From the NCBI RefSeq assembly GCF_900143075.1, contig NZ_FRCY01000003.1, forward strand, positions 248,001-312,000: a DNA stretch of 64,000 bases, in the 5' to 3' direction. The notes below the pieces were generated by a model. The model made no database searches, was not told the origin of the DNA, and saw nothing but the letters and a program-made list of their open reading frames with translations. Shown piece by piece: positions 1 to 10,040 of the stretch (the first letter of the stretch is position 1; each line of letters opens with the position of its first letter). Made by a program: the position numbers and the translations under genes. The stretch is from Cyclobacterium lianum (GTDB lineage: Bacteria; Bacteroidota; Bacteroidia; Cytophagales; Cyclobacteriaceae).

Positions 1-3000
1 GCTAATTTGGTTTTGGAAGTAGAGGATGGAGATGATTACGAGCCTACAGGCAACAATAGCATTCAACATAACCTGGTACATAATGAAAGCTGGAACGCTG
101 CCGGAGAAGAAATTGAGGTAAATATAAGGGTGACCGACGGCTTGGATGGCGTTGCAGTGTATGCGTTTAAGGTGCTGGTTATTCCTCCCCTTACCCTTGC
201 CCTATATGACGAGAATCCCTGTATGGGTACCGTATCGTTAACGGCCAGGGCATACAAACCAGATCCGAACACTCCTTCGGCATCTTTTCCCTTTACCTTT
301 TCTCTCCGCGACCCCCTGGATAATGTGATTTCAGAAAAGGTCGTCAACAACCTTGTTCCCGGCCAGGTAAGTGCCTCGGTTACTTTCGGGGAGGATGGAC
401 TTGCGCTGGATAGGAATGTGATCTACAGGATCGAGGTGGAAGATAACCTGGGAAGGACCTTGATCAGAGACAATGTATCTTTACCCCCTGCGTACAGTGT
501 TGAATTTGAACTGAACGTCACAGGTCCCTTGTGTGCCGGAGATGCCGACGGAGTGGTAGAATACATCATTTACGGTGCCGAAGTCCCCCTGCGTTCATTC
601 ACTATCCTGGATGATAACAACAATATCGTAACAGAGCTCTACGACATTGTCAGCCTCACCAGTGATTATCTGGTTTTAAGTACCGATAATCTGGAACCGG
701 GCAACTACACCATGGAGGTTGTAGACGGGTTAGGATGTCTGGGTTCTGAGCCGTTTGAGATCATTGTACCGGAACCGATAAGCACAGAAGAAACCATTGT
801 CAATCCTACCTGCTCTGGCGCAAATGATGGCCAGATCGATTTGTTCATAACGGGAGGTTGGTCTAAACCATTCGTGCAAAGTCCCATATCGGAATGGAGA
901 GCATACAACATTCAGTGGTTTGCGAGTGACGGGGAGGAATTGGGTACTGGCGACAACAGCTTTGTTACTCAAGCGGGCGAAATTACGGGTATGAATAGTA
1001 CCCTCAGCGGACTGCCAGCAGGAAGTTATTATGCCGAAATCACAGAAAGTGCCAGGAAGGCAGAAATTCCTGACACAGAGCCATTGGGCTGCAATTTTGT
1101 AACACCCCTGATCGTCGTTGAGGGCCCTGATCCCCTGGATCTCAATGCCGATCCAAGCAACATATCATGCCATGGTGCGGGCGATGGATCGATCAGTATT
1201 TCCCCTGCCGGCGGTACCGCCCCTTACACGGTTGCCTGGTATGCGGGAAACTTTACGGATCTGGATGCGCCCGACCCAGCGGAACTTACAGATCTTCCTG
1301 CAGGAGCTACGGCTGGCAACTTGCAGCGACAGGGACTGGAAGCAGGCGAATATGCGGTATTGCTCACAGATGCCAACGGATGTATTATTGCTGAAAACTT
1401 CACGGTAAACGAGCCCGATCCCTTGTCAATGATTGAACGCGCTGACCTTAGAGAGGACGTGCAGTGTTTTGGGGAAGAAACCGGTATGATTGTACTAGAA
1501 ATTGACAGCAGAACTACCGATCGATACTTTTTTGAGGCTTTCAGAAATGGTGATTCGGAGGGTATTAAAGCAGCCCCTATCGTTTCTACAGCTTTCGGTC
1601 CGGTATTTATCGACAATTTACCGGCTGGCAATTACCGGGTGGTGGTCACCGACGCCAATGGATGTACTTTTGAACTCAATGATATCCCGATAGTGCAACC
1701 CGATACCGGACTGCAAATAGAAGAACCGGTAATTTCCGATTACAACGGTTTTCAGATCTCCTGTCCCGGCCAGACCGACGGCAGTATCGAACTGGAAATC
1801 AGTGGAGGTGAGGGAGCACTCTCCTACCTCTGGACAGGACCCAATGGGTTTGAATCGTCAGAAAAGGATATTTACAACCTGGCGCCCGGACAGTATCAAT
1901 TTATCGTCACCGATGAAAACAATTGTACCGCCTCGATAGGATCAGTTGAACTCGTAGCGCCCGCTCCCATAGGGCTGAATGAAGTTATTCCAGATTTGAA
2001 CGGTTTTGAAATCACTTGTTTTGGTGCTGCAAATGGCCGTATCGATCCTAACCCTTCTGGCGGTACAGGGGAGTTTGCCTACGCCTGGACCGGCCCTGAT
2101 GGGTTTAGCTCCACAGAACCTGTGATAGAAAATCTGTTTCCGGGAGAATATGGCCTGACCATTACCGATACCAATGGATGCACTGCAGAATCCAGCTATC
2201 TGCTGGAAGAACCGGCAGAACTTCTTGTAGAGGAGATTGCAGAAGAGCGCATAAATATTACCTGTTTCGGAGACGATACGGGAGCGATTGCTATAGCTTT
2301 CTCGCCTACTCCCTCAGTTTACCCCTATGAAATCCAATTGGGTGAAATGGGAGAAACGGAACCTCTGCGAACGCTCAATGATTTTGCAGCAGTGCGCTTG
2401 GACCTGACGGATCTGCGGGCAGGAATTTACTGGGTACAGGTGACTGATGCCAATGGCTGCAGCAAAATTATCGAAGACATACCCATTATCCAGCCAGAAG
2501 ATGGTATAGAATTGACCGATATTTCGGTCTCTGACTACAATGGTTACGAAATTTCCTGCGCCGGAGCGAACGATGGTTTTATTTCTCTCGAGGTAGAAGG
2601 CACACAAGGTAATTTTAATTTGTCCTGGGCCGGGCCCGATGGTTTCGTCTCAGACAGCAATGAAATTTCCAATTTGGCACCCGGGATTTACGAACTTCTG
2701 GTTACAGATGAATCTGGCTGTACGCTGACAGAAAACTTCGAAATAACCGCTCCCGAGCCATTGGCACTAACAGATGAAGTGTCAGATTTTAATGGTTTCG
2801 GCATTCAGTGCAACGGAGGCAACCAAGGCTTTATCAATCTTGAAATTAGTGGCGGAAATGCACCACTAACGATCATCTGGTCCGGACCGGACGGGTTTAC
2901 TTCCAATGCATCTTCCCTGGAAAACCTTGAAGCAGGTCAATACGAAGTGTTGATCGCAGATCAAAACGGCTGCCAGATCAGCAGCAACTATAATCTGACG

Positions 3001-5502
3001 GAACCCGATGGGCTGGAATTGCTGGAACTGGACAATGAGAAAATCAATGTGGCATGTTTTGGACAGGAAACCGGCCAATTGGGTGTCAGCCTCGGTGGAC
3101 CCTCCTCAGGACCCTATCTGTTTAGCCTTGAAAACCAGGACGGAACCGTACAACGGTCATCTCCGGCCAGTATGGATATTAGCTGGGTGGCAAGTAACCT
3201 TCCAGCGGGAAACTACAGCGTATCGGTCACTGATGCCAATGGGTGTTTTCAGGAGATATCGGACCTGATCGTCTCACAACCTGAAGATGGTGTTCGTATA
3301 AGTTCAGTTGAAGTGTCTGATTATAACGGCTTTAACATCAGTTGTTTTGGTGCAGGTGACGGTTTTATACAGGTCGATGTTGCCGGTGGATCAGGCGCCT
3401 ACACCTACGAATGGACCGGCCCTGATGGCTTTTCTTCCCCTGAGCCAGAAATCAACTCATTAAATCCCGGCACCTACCAATTGACGATAAGCGATGAAAA
3501 TGGCTGTTCGGTCAGCACAGCACCATTGGAAATCATTTCTCCCGAACCGCTTGAACTGGGAGCCACAAGCAGTGATTACAGTGAATTTGGTATCAGTTGT
3601 TTTGGTGCTGATGATGGCAGCATTTCGCTATCTCCCACAGGCGGTACGGGCAATTATACGATCGATTGGACAGGTCCTTCCGGATTTACCTCTTCTGCTG
3701 ATGAAGTTAGCGGACTGTCCCCGGGCAACTATACAGTGAGCCTGAACGATGAGAACGGTTGTGAAATCCGGGAGAGTTTTACGATCACAGAACCACCATT
3801 GCTTGAAGCCGAGCTGATTGGAAAAGTAGATGTACTTTGTTTCGGCGAATCTACCGGCAGCATTTCGGTAGCTGTTTCAGGAGGCATCAGCGACAGCTAC
3901 AATTTTGATTGGACCAGGGACGGAACAGCCTTAAATATCAATGCCGCAAGCCTGGAAAATATCCCTGCAGGAAACTACAGGCTCTCCGTTTCTGATGGAA
4001 ACGGATGTGCAGTACAGTTACCCGAAATTCAGGTTCTACAGCCAGAAACTGCTCTTGGAGCAAATCTTTTTCAGACGCCCGTTAGTTGCTTCAATGCCAA
4101 TGATGCCAGCCTGTCGGTAGACATAAGTGGCGGAGAGGCGCCATACCAGGTCAGTTGGAACATTGGTTCTACCCAGACGGAATTTACCGGAATCGGCCCT
4201 GGTTTCTACCTGGTGACGGTTACAGACGCCAATGGCTGTAGTCTTACCAGAGAAACGACCATTGAAGAGGTAGCGGTTTTTGATGTAGATCCCGAAGTGA
4301 ACCAGATATCCTGTAATGGAGCGGAAGATGGGAGTATCTTACTCAACCTGGAAGGCGGAGCAGCTCCGGTGCGCGCCATCTGGGAGCACGGACCCGAGCA
4401 GTCTTCCCTGTACAATCTGGGCCCTGGCACCTATAGCGTTTTGCTGGAAGATGCCAGCGGCTGCACCATCCAAAGGTCTTTCAATATCGTGGAACCAGAC
4501 ATCCTGGTAGTAGTGGAACAGGTTCGTGACGCACTGTCCTGTGAAGACGGACAAAGCGGTGCCATTGACCTGGTCGTCTCAGGGGGTACGCCTCCATACA
4601 ACTACAATTGGAGCAATGGGGCCAGTGGTCCGGCATTATCGGGCCTGACAAACGGCAACTATGCTGTAGAGATTACTGACCAATCGGGATGCTTCGTTAG
4701 CCAGACATTCAGGGTAAACAGGCCCGGTCCCATTACCATCGATATGGTATCCACTACAGCCGTGCAGTGCGAACCCAGGGAAATCAGGGAAACATTTGAT
4801 ATCAACGTTGACGGGGGGGTAGCACCATACACCATAAGCTGGAGCAATGGAGACGTCTCTGAAAATGGCTATCGAATGTCCACCAACGAGCCTGGAAGCT
4901 ATTCGGTGAGCGTCACAGATGGGTATGGATGTACACAAAGCAGAAGTTTTGAAGTTGACAACAGCCAAATTCTGGTATCTGCAGATTTTCTTTCCGAATC
5001 CTTTGTCAGCTTCGGAGAAAATCTTGTTAATTATGATATAGAATTTATCAACAACAGCAGTGGAAATATAGAATCTTATTTCTGGGAATTCGGTGATGGC
5101 AACAATAGCCTGGAAGAAAATCCACAGCATCGGTATCAGGAGCCGGGAACCTACCAGGTTCGGCTGACAGCCTATGATCAATGGAATTGTATCACCAGCT
5201 TTGACTTTGAAATAGAGATTTTGGATTATTTCCTGAAGGTGCCCAATGTATTCAGCCCCAATGGAGATGGTGTCAACGATTACTTCTTTCCAAAATTCCT
5301 GTATATCGAGTCGCTTTCCTTTACCATTATGAACAAATGGGGAGAAATTCTCTACCATACGGAGGAACTGGATTCGAGAGGATGGGATGGCACCTACCGG
5401 GGGGAAAAATCCATGCCCGGTAACTATGTTTACAAATTGAATTATACCACCACCGATGGACGGCAATATTCAGACACCGGTGCCTTGATGCTTTTAGAAT
5501 GA
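1..5502 (+). CDS. SprB-repeat giant surface protein with T9SS type B C-terminal domain (5' end outside window)
   Basis: The reading frame is open from the first base, so the true start lies upstream; at least 1,833 residues are present. About 16 SprB-type repeats follow one another, each with a core like (I/V)xCFGxxDGxIxL and ending in an LxPGxYxxxVTDxNGC-type strand. A PKD-like domain (FWEFGDGN) lies near residue 1,690. The last ~85 residues (start VPNVFSPNGDGVND) are the gliding-motility-associated C-terminal domain (CHU_C), the type B sorting signal for the type IX secretion system. The family is known from the SprB gliding adhesin, so a secreted, cell-surface adhesin or matrix protein is the expected role. 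The stop codon overlaps the ATG of the PorP/SprF gene by four bases, the usual SprB-type/SprF pairing. Repeats in the middle form a three-repeat super-unit of about 263 residues copied three times. Confidence 0.9.
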   Translation, partial: ANLVLEVEDGDDYEPTGNNSIQHNLVHNESWNAAGEEIEVNIRVTDGLDGVAVYAFKVLVIPPLTLALYDENPCMGTVSLTARAYKPDPNTPSASFPFTFSLRDPLDNVISEKVVNNLVPGQVSASVTFGEDGLALDRNVIYRIEVEDNLGRTLIRDNVSLPPAYSVEFELNVTGPLCAGDADGVVEYIIYGAEVPLRSFTILDDNNNIVTELYDIVSLTSDYLVLSTDNLEPGNYTMEVVDGLGCLGSEPFEIIVPEPISTEETIVNPTCSGANDGQIDLFITGGWSKPFVQSPISEWRAYNIQWFASDGEELGTGDNSFVTQAGEITGMNSTLSGLPAGSYYAEITESARKAEIPDTEPLGCNFVTPLIVVEGPDPLDLNADPSNISCHGAGDGSISISPAGGTAPYTVAWYAGNFTDLDAPDPAELTDLPAGATAGNLQRQGLEAGEYAVLLTDANGCIIAENFTVNEPDPLSMIERADLREDVQCFGEETGMIVLEIDSRTTDRYFFEAFRNGDSEGIKAAPIVSTAFGPVFIDNLPAGNYRVVVTDANGCTFELNDIPIVQPDTGLQIEEPVISDYNGFQISCPGQTDGSIELEISGGEGALSYLWTGPNGFESSEKDIYNLAPGQYQFIVTDENNCTASIGSVELVAPAPIGLNEVIPDLNGFEITCFGAANGRIDPNPSGGTGEFAYAWTGPDGFSSTEPVIENLFPGEYGLTITDTNGCTAESSYLLEEPAELLVEEIAEERINITCFGDDTGAIAIAFSPTPSVYPYEIQLGEMGETEPLRTLNDFAAVRLDLTDLRAGIYWVQVTDANGCSKIIEDIPIIQPEDGIELTDISVSDYNGYEISCAGANDGFISLEVEGTQGNFNLSWAGPDGFVSDSNEISNLAPGIYELLVTDESGCTLTENFEITAPEPLALTDEVSDFNGFGIQCNGGNQGFINLEISGGNAPLTIIWSGPDGFTSNASSLENLEAGQYEVLIADQNGCQISSNYNLTEPDGLELLELDNEKINVACFGQETGQLGVSLGGPSSGPYLFSLENQDGTVQRSSPASMDISWVASNLPAGNYSVSVTDANGCFQEISDLIVSQPEDGVRISSVEVSDYNGFNISCFGAGDGFIQVDVAGGSGAYTYEWTGPDGFSSPEPEINSLNPGTYQLTISDENGCSVSTAPLEIISPEPLELGATSSDYSEFGISCFGADDGSISLSPTGGTGNYTIDWTGPSGFTSSADEVSGLSPGNYTVSLNDENGCEIRESFTITEPPLLEAELIGKVDVLCFGESTGSISVAVSGGISDSYNFDWTRDGTALNINAASLENIPAGNYRLSVSDGNGCAVQLPEIQVLQPETALGANLFQTPVSCFNANDASLSVDISGGEAPYQVSWNIGSTQTEFTGIGPGFYLVTVTDANGCSLTRETTIEEVAVFDVDPEVNQISCNGAEDGSILLNLEGGAAPVRAIWEHGPEQSSLYNLGPGTYSVLLEDASGCTIQRSFNIVEPDILVVVEQVRDALSCEDGQSGAIDLVVSGGTPPYNYNWSNGASGPALSGLTNGNYAVEITDQSGCFVSQTFRVNRPGPITIDMVSTTAVQCEPREIRETFDINVDGGVAPYTISWSNGDVSENGYRMSTNEPGSYSVSVTDGYGCTQSRSFEVDNSQILVSADFLSESFVSFGENLVNYDIEFINNSSGNIESYFWEFGDGNNSLEENPQHRYQEPGTYQVRLTAYDQWNCITSFDFEIEILDYFLKVPNVFSPNGDGVNDYFFPKFLYIESLSFTIMNKWGEILYHTEELDSRGWDGTYRGEKSMPGNYVYKLNYTTTDGRQYSDTGALMLLE

Positions 5503-6530
5503 GAAATTTATGGATTATGGGAATGGTGGGTGTGTTGCTTCTCATGGGAGGCAAAAACACTTGTGGACAGGATTTCCATTTCACACAATTTTACGCTGCT
5601 CCGTTAAACCTGAGCCCTGCTTTCGCCGGTGCGATGGAGACAAGCAGAGTAGGCGTAAATTACCGCAAACAATGGCCCGGTTTGGGATACGATTTCAATG
5701 CTGCAGGCTTTTATTTCGACACCTATTGGGACGCATCGAACGTAGGCATAGGCATCTCCGCCTCTCAGTTTACCGAGTCCTTTTTAAAAATAAGGTCTGC
5801 AGATATTGCCGGATACATTTCCTATCGGCTCACCTTAGGCACCGAAAGATTTCTTCGATTTGGCGGGCAGTTTGGAGTGGTGAACAGGAGTTTAACCCTA
5901 CAGGAGCTCGTCTTCGGAGACCAGATTGATTTACTGAACCGCAATGTCAACCCCAATACCATAGACCGGCTTCCGGGAGAAGATAGCAACTGGTACCCTG
6001 ACATTTCGTTTGGTGCGCTGCTTCAGGTGCCTGACTTTTGGTTTGGCATCAGCAGCAGCCACCTGACCCGGCCAAATATTGGTTTTCTGGATGATGGTAT
6101 TGGCAATAATCTTCCAATAAAATGGGGTTTCCACGGCGGTTACGTAAAAAACCTGGACAACCGCATGTTTAAAACCCACCCTTTACGAAGGGTGTTTTCG
6201 GTATCATTCAATTACAAACGTCAAGGGACCTTTCAACAAATAGAAATGATCCCACAACTACAGGTTGAAAATTTTATCGGTGGCCTGGGATTCAGAAATA
6301 TCACCCGCTTCAACGAACTACCTGATCAGAACTCAATCAATGCGGTGCTCGGATTCAACCTGCCAAGTGGCCTTACGATGGCTTACAGCTACGACTACAT
6401 GCTGAACCGATTCAGCAACCCAGCACATGTATCCCACGAGATTTCCATTTATTTTACAGATTTGAAAAGGAAAGCGTTTCGGGATACCCTGCTGCCTTGC
6501 CCCCCGGGAAATGCTAACTGGAACTATTAA
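5499..6530 (+). CDS. PorP/SprF family type IX secretion outer-membrane protein
   Basis: 343 residues with an N-terminal signal peptide ending near CGQDFHFTQFY, then the family hallmark region YAAPLNLSPAFAGA and YRKQWP, followed by a beta-rich, membrane-barrel-like body. In known T9SS systems PorP/SprF proteins sit in the outer membrane and are needed for export or anchoring of a specific large type B cargo, usually encoded next door. Here the start codon overlaps the stop of the SprB-repeat gene (ATGA), so the two are almost certainly translationally coupled and this is probably the dedicated partner of that cargo. Length is typical for the family. No other T9SS component is visible in the window. 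Confidence 0.9.
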   Translation: MRNLWIMGMVGVLLLMGGKNTCGQDFHFTQFYAAPLNLSPAFAGAMETSRVGVNYRKQWPGLGYDFNAAGFYFDTYWDASNVGIGISASQFTESFLKIRSADIAGYISYRLTLGTERFLRFGGQFGVVNRSLTLQELVFGDQIDLLNRNVNPNTIDRLPGEDSNWYPDISFGALLQVPDFWFGISSSHLTRPNIGFLDDGIGNNLPIKWGFHGGYVKNLDNRMFKTHPLRRVFSVSFNYKRQGTFQQIEMIPQLQVENFIGGLGFRNITRFNELPDQNSINAVLGFNLPSGLTMAYSYDYMLNRFSNPAHVSHEISIYFTDLKRKAFRDTLLPCPPGNANWNY

Positions 6531-6590
6531 TTTTCGAGGATCTCTTTCTATAATACCTGCCATTCTTTCCTGCATTTTCGCCGGATACCT

Positions 6591-6598
6591 TATATTTG
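6591..6598 (+). promoter_or_regulatory. Candidate Bacteroidota -7 box for tyrS
   Basis: TATATTTG matches the TAnnTTTG consensus and lies 25 bases before the tyrS ATG. A clean -33 TTTG is not present; the best candidate is a TTTC about 21 bases upstream. Confidence 0.4.
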
Positions 6599-6623
6599 CG
6601 GACTCATTTAAATAGCCGACAAG

Positions 6624-7913
6624 ATGAATGATTTTATAGCAGAGCTAAAATGGCGGGGAATGCTTCAGGACATGACTCCCGGGATAGAAGCACACTTGAA
6701 AAAGGGAAAAGCGGTTGCCTACCTGGGTTTTGATCCGACAGCAGATTCCTTACATATCGGACACCTGGTAGGGGTAATGACACTGGTACATTTTCAGCGG
6801 TCAGGAAACCAGCCAATGGCGCTTATCGGAGGAGCTACAGGAATGATCGGTGACCCCTCATTCAAGGCGGCCGAGCGAAGCCTGCTGGACAAGGCCACAT
6901 TAGACAGCAATATATCAGGTATCAGGGCGCAGTTGGAGAAATTTTTAGACTTCAATGCCGGCAGCGAAAATAAAGCCCTCCTTGTCAACAACTATGACTG
7001 GATGTCGCAATTTTCTTTCCTGGAATTTATCCGGGATGTAGGCAAATACATCACGGTGAATTACATGATGGCAAAAGATTCCGTAAAACGAAGGTTGGAA
7101 GAAGGAAACGGTCTGTCCTTCACGGAATTTACCTACCAACTGATACAGGGATACGATTTTTATCATTTATGGAAACATCGGGGATGCAGCATACAATTGG
7201 GAGGCTCAGATCAGTGGGGAAACATTGTGACCGGGACTGAGCTGATCAGGAAAAAAGAGGGAGGAGAAGCATTTGCCCTTACCGTACCGCTGATCACCAA
7301 ATCCGATGGCAGCAAATTTGGAAAATCGGAAGGGGGAAATGTATGGCTTGATGCTGAAAAAACTTCTCCATATGCCTTTTATCAATTCTGGCTGAATGTC
7401 TCGGATGAAGACGCATCAAAATACATCCGGATTTTTACCACATTGGAAAAATCAGTCATAGAAGAACTGGAAATGACCCACGAAGGGGCACCTCATCAAA
7501 GAATATTGCAAAAGAAGCTTGCAAAGGAAATCACTTGTCTGGTGCATGGTGAAAAAGGATATTTATTGGCCGAAAAAGCATCTCAGATTTTATTTGGCAA
7601 TTCCTCATTGGAGGATCTTGCGGCTCTGGACGAAAGGACGTTTTTACAGGTATTTGAAGGTGTACCGGTCATGACGCTTGACCGGCATACTTATTCCGGA
7701 AAAGAGAATATTCTGGAACTGGTATGTTCAGACAAAACCATTTTTAATTCCAAAGGTGAAGCCAGGAAAATGATTCAGGGAGGAGGGCTTGCGATCAATA
7801 AGTCAAAAGTGACTGACCCGACAGCCACTGTCCACCTTACATTGCTCCAGCAAAAATACCTGCTGGTACAAAAAGGGAAGAAGAATTATTTTCTGATAAT
7901 CGTTCAGGATTAA
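6624..7913 (+). CDS. tyrS: Tyrosine--tRNA ligase
   Basis: 429-residue class I aminoacyl-tRNA synthetase that charges tRNA-Tyr in the cytoplasm. The HIGH motif is at residues 44-47 (SLHIGH) and the KMSKS-equivalent is KFGKS at 231-235. The tyrosine-binding region ([26 protein letters not shown]) is intact, and the C-terminal ~80 residues form the S4-like tRNA-binding domain ([13 protein letters not shown]). Length matches bacterial TyrRS of the YxxQGYDF/GGSDQ type. A TAnnTTTG box is just upstream, so it probably has its own promoter. It stands alone between a T9SS pair and a TetR gene. Confidence 0.97.
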   Translation: MNDFIAELKWRGMLQDMTPGIEAHLKKGKAVAYLGFDPTADSLHIGHLVGVMTLVHFQRSGNQPMALIGGATGMIGDPSFKAAERSLLDKATLDSNISGIRAQLEKFLDFNAGSENKALLVNNYDWMSQFSFLEFIRDVGKYITVNYMMAKDSVKRRLEEGNGLSFTEFTYQLIQGYDFYHLWKHRGCSIQLGGSDQWGNIVTGTELIRKKEGGEAFALTVPLITKSDGSKFGKSEGGNVWLDAEKTSPYAFYQFWLNVSDEDASKYIRIFTTLEKSVIEELEMTHEGAPHQRILQKKLAKEITCLVHGEKGYLLAEKASQILFGNSSLEDLAALDERTFLQVFEGVPVMTLDRHTYSGKENILELVCSDKTIFNSKGEARKMIQGGGLAINKSKVTDPTATVHLTLLQQKYLLVQKGKKNYFLIIVQD

Positions 7914-7963
7914 CATTATAAAAAGCAGTCGGTTATGCCCCGCTGCGCCTAACCCTGATAAAC

Positions 7964-8662
7964 ATGGGTGTTTACGAAAGACAACAAAAAGAAAAAAAAA
8001 TACTCGAAGCCGCATTTCAAATGTTTGGCCAAAAGGGATTTCATGCCACCAAGGTGGATGATGTGGCAAAAAAGGCAAAAATCAGCAAGGGCCTGGTCTA
8101 TTTCTACTTTAAGAGTAAAGAAGACCTTTACATGGCCATCACCCGAAAAGGGATAGACGAATTAAGGGATTTATTTAACAAATCTTTCGGAAAGCCCAAA
8201 GACAAAACCGGGTTAGAGGTGATGACGGATCTGGTAGAGGCTTACTTTAACTTTGTAAAAGAAAAGAAAGTGTATCATGACGCTTTGCTTTATTTTTTGT
8301 CTGTACTGAACCAATATCACCTGGATAAGGAAAAGGTCAATCCTCTGATATTAGAAAGCCAATACTTTAACAAACTGCTGCTAAGCCATCACGATCTGGC
8401 AAAATCGGGAATTAAAGCCATATCTCAGGGCATAAAGGATGGGAGCATGAGACCGGATCTGCAGGCGGAGAGTACTTTTTATACGTTATGGAGCATGATG
8501 ATCGGCTACTGTGAGATCAGTGGCTCTATAGGCCTGGAACCTGCCGATATCCGGATCAATTCCGAAAGCTGGAAAAATGGTTTTTTGAAATTGTTTTACG
8601 AAATCCTGAAGGGAAGTGACAATCCATTCAAAAGTCCTCTGGTTCAGGGAAAGTTATTTTAG
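7964..8662 (+). CDS. TetR/AcrR family transcriptional regulator
   Basis: 232 residues. The N-terminal ~60 residues hold the TetR helix-turn-helix, with the typical AAFQMFGQKGFHATKVDDVAK start and the KGLVYFYFKSKEDLY end of the recognition helix region. The C-terminal ~170 residues are a helical ligand-binding domain without recognisable family assignment. TetR proteins usually repress neighbouring genes upon binding palindromic operators. The closest same-strand downstream genes are a 66-residue membrane protein and an SDR, which are possible targets, but no operator-like palindrome stood out. Ligand unknown. Confidence 0.9.
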   Translation: MGVYERQQKEKKILEAAFQMFGQKGFHATKVDDVAKKAKISKGLVYFYFKSKEDLYMAITRKGIDELRDLFNKSFGKPKDKTGLEVMTDLVEAYFNFVKEKKVYHDALLYFLSVLNQYHLDKEKVNPLILESQYFNKLLLSHHDLAKSGIKAISQGIKDGSMRPDLQAESTFYTLWSMMIGYCEISGSIGLEPADIRINSESWKNGFLKLFYEILKGSDNPFKSPLVQGKLF

Positions 8663-8928
8663 CAGAGGCGCCCCGTCAATACACCAATCTAAAACCGATA
8701 ATTTTAGAATAAAACTTACTAATTGAAGGATTAGGCACTTTTATTGTGCTTATTGATATTCGGAGCGTGAAGGATTGGGTGCACTTCATCATAAAGGATG
8801 GAGGTATCAGGGAAAGAACCCGGAAATCCATTTTGCAAACATAATACCAGTCCAGCTGTTCTTCTATCGGGCACCAGGAGAATAGTGCTTCTTGAATTGT
8901 AAATCATTTTAAAATAAAATCGCTTAAT

Positions 8929-9129
8929 ATGGATTTGTTTATCGGAGCATTGTTTGTTTTGGCCATTGTTTTGGCGTTGTTTTTAATATTCAAACGGATA
9001 TTTAACCGAAAGAAAGGTAAAGTTGATTCCAGTCAGGAAATCTCTTCCAAAGAAGTTTTGGGAAAAGAGGTTTCCAATATGGAAGACGAGGCCAGAAATG
9101 GTGAAGAAAAAAGCGAAGATCGAGGCTGA
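8929..9129 (+). CDS. Small single-pass membrane protein, function unknown
   Basis: 66 residues: a hydrophobic helix at about residues 3-23 (FIGALFVLAIVLALFLIF), then a basic patch (KRIFNRKKGK) and a very acidic, charged C-terminal tail. This organisation suggests one membrane anchor with a cytoplasmic tail by the positive-inside rule. ATG start at 8929; no family recognised. It lies alone after a 266-base gap downstream of the TetR gene, a gap in which I see no convincing signal. It could be a real small membrane protein or a chance reading frame; the clean hydrophobic/charged partition favours the former. Confidence 0.5.
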   Translation: MDLFIGALFVLAIVLALFLIFKRIFNRKKGKVDSSQEISSKEVLGKEVSNMEDEARNGEEKSEDRG

Positions 9130-9185
9130 TTTTTAGGATACCATTACTGTTGCCTGCACCAAAAATAATGCTTAGCAGTGTGTAA

Positions 9186-9193
9186 TAATTTTG
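9186..9193 (+). promoter_or_regulatory. Candidate -7 box upstream of the SDR gene
   Basis: TAATTTTG fits TAnnTTTG, 79 bases before the chosen SDR start. No convincing -33 element at the expected spacing. Confidence 0.3.
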
Positions 9194-9272
9194 TTTCTGA
9201 CAGCAGAAATATTGGTATTTTCCGCTTAAATTGGGAACAAAATATTTCCATCCTTTACAACGTTATTACGAC

Positions 9273-10040
9273 ATGGATTTAAGTTCATTATTTTCGTTAC
9301 AGGATAAGGTGGCGATCATCACAGGAGCAAGCCGCGGTATCGGTTATTCGATTGCCCATTTTTTTGCAGCAGCCGGTGCAAAAGTGGTGATCAACAGCAG
9401 AAGCCAGGAAAGGTTGGATGAGGCGGCGCACAAATTAAGAGAGAAAGGTTACGAAGTTACTGGCTTTTCGAATAATATCGGGTATCCGGATGACCGGCAG
9501 AATCTGATCAACCAAACTATAGAAAAGTACGGGCAGATTGATATACTTGTAAACAACGCAGCCACCAATCCGGTGTATGGGCCTATTGAAGAGACGGATC
9601 TTCCCTTACTTGACAAGATACTTGATGTAAACGTGAAGGCTCCTTTTGAGCTTTCGAAACTAAGCCTGCCCTTCTTGCGACAATCATCTGCTGCTTCCAT
9701 CATCAATGTGAGTTCAATCAGTGGCTTGTCCCCGGAGATCGGCCTTGGGCTTTACAGTATCAGTAAGTCGGCGTTGATATCCCTGACAAAAGTATTTGCC
9801 AAGGAATGGGGAAAATACGATATCCGGGTAAATGCGATTTGTCCGGGTTTGATCAAAACCAAATTTTCAGAAGTATTGTGGTCAAACGAGGTCATTAGGG
9901 AAAAATTCCTGGCTGAATTGCCCTTACAGCGGATTGGAGAGGAAGAGGAAATTGGATCTATGGCCCTTTTTCTGGCCTCTCAGGCTTCCGGCTACACCAC
10001 AGGAGCCGTTTTTACTGTCGATGGTGGATTTACTGCCTGA
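9273..10040 (+). CDS. Short-chain dehydrogenase/reductase (SDR) family oxidoreductase
   Basis: 255 residues from the ATG at 9273, the typical length for classical SDRs; an in-frame TTG at 9231 would add 14 poorly supported residues. The Rossmann cofactor motif TGASRGIG is at 17-24, NNAA at 94-97, the catalytic Ser in the INVSS region near 147-148, and YxxxK as Tyr161/Lys165. The C-terminal GYTTGAVFTVDGGF is the standard FabG-like ending. It should be a soluble NAD(P)-dependent oxidoreductase; the substrate is not deducible. The stop codon abuts the stop of the convergent YihY-like gene with no base between them. Confidence 0.92.
   Translation: MDLSSLFSLQDKVAIITGASRGIGYSIAHFFAAAGAKVVINSRSQERLDEAAHKLREKGYEVTGFSNNIGYPDDRQNLINQTIEKYGQIDILVNNAATNPVYGPIEETDLPLLDKILDVNVKAPFELSKLSLPFLRQSSAASIINVSSISGLSPEIGLGLYSISKSALISLTKVFAKEWGKYDIRVNAICPGLIKTKFSEVLWSNEVIREKFLAELPLQRIGEEEEIGSMALFLASQASGYTTGAVFTVDGGFTA

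Noticed and set aside
4636-5466. 276-codon minus-strand frame inside the SprB-repeat gene
   Set aside because: Fully antisense to a strongly supported domain-containing frame; no family features.
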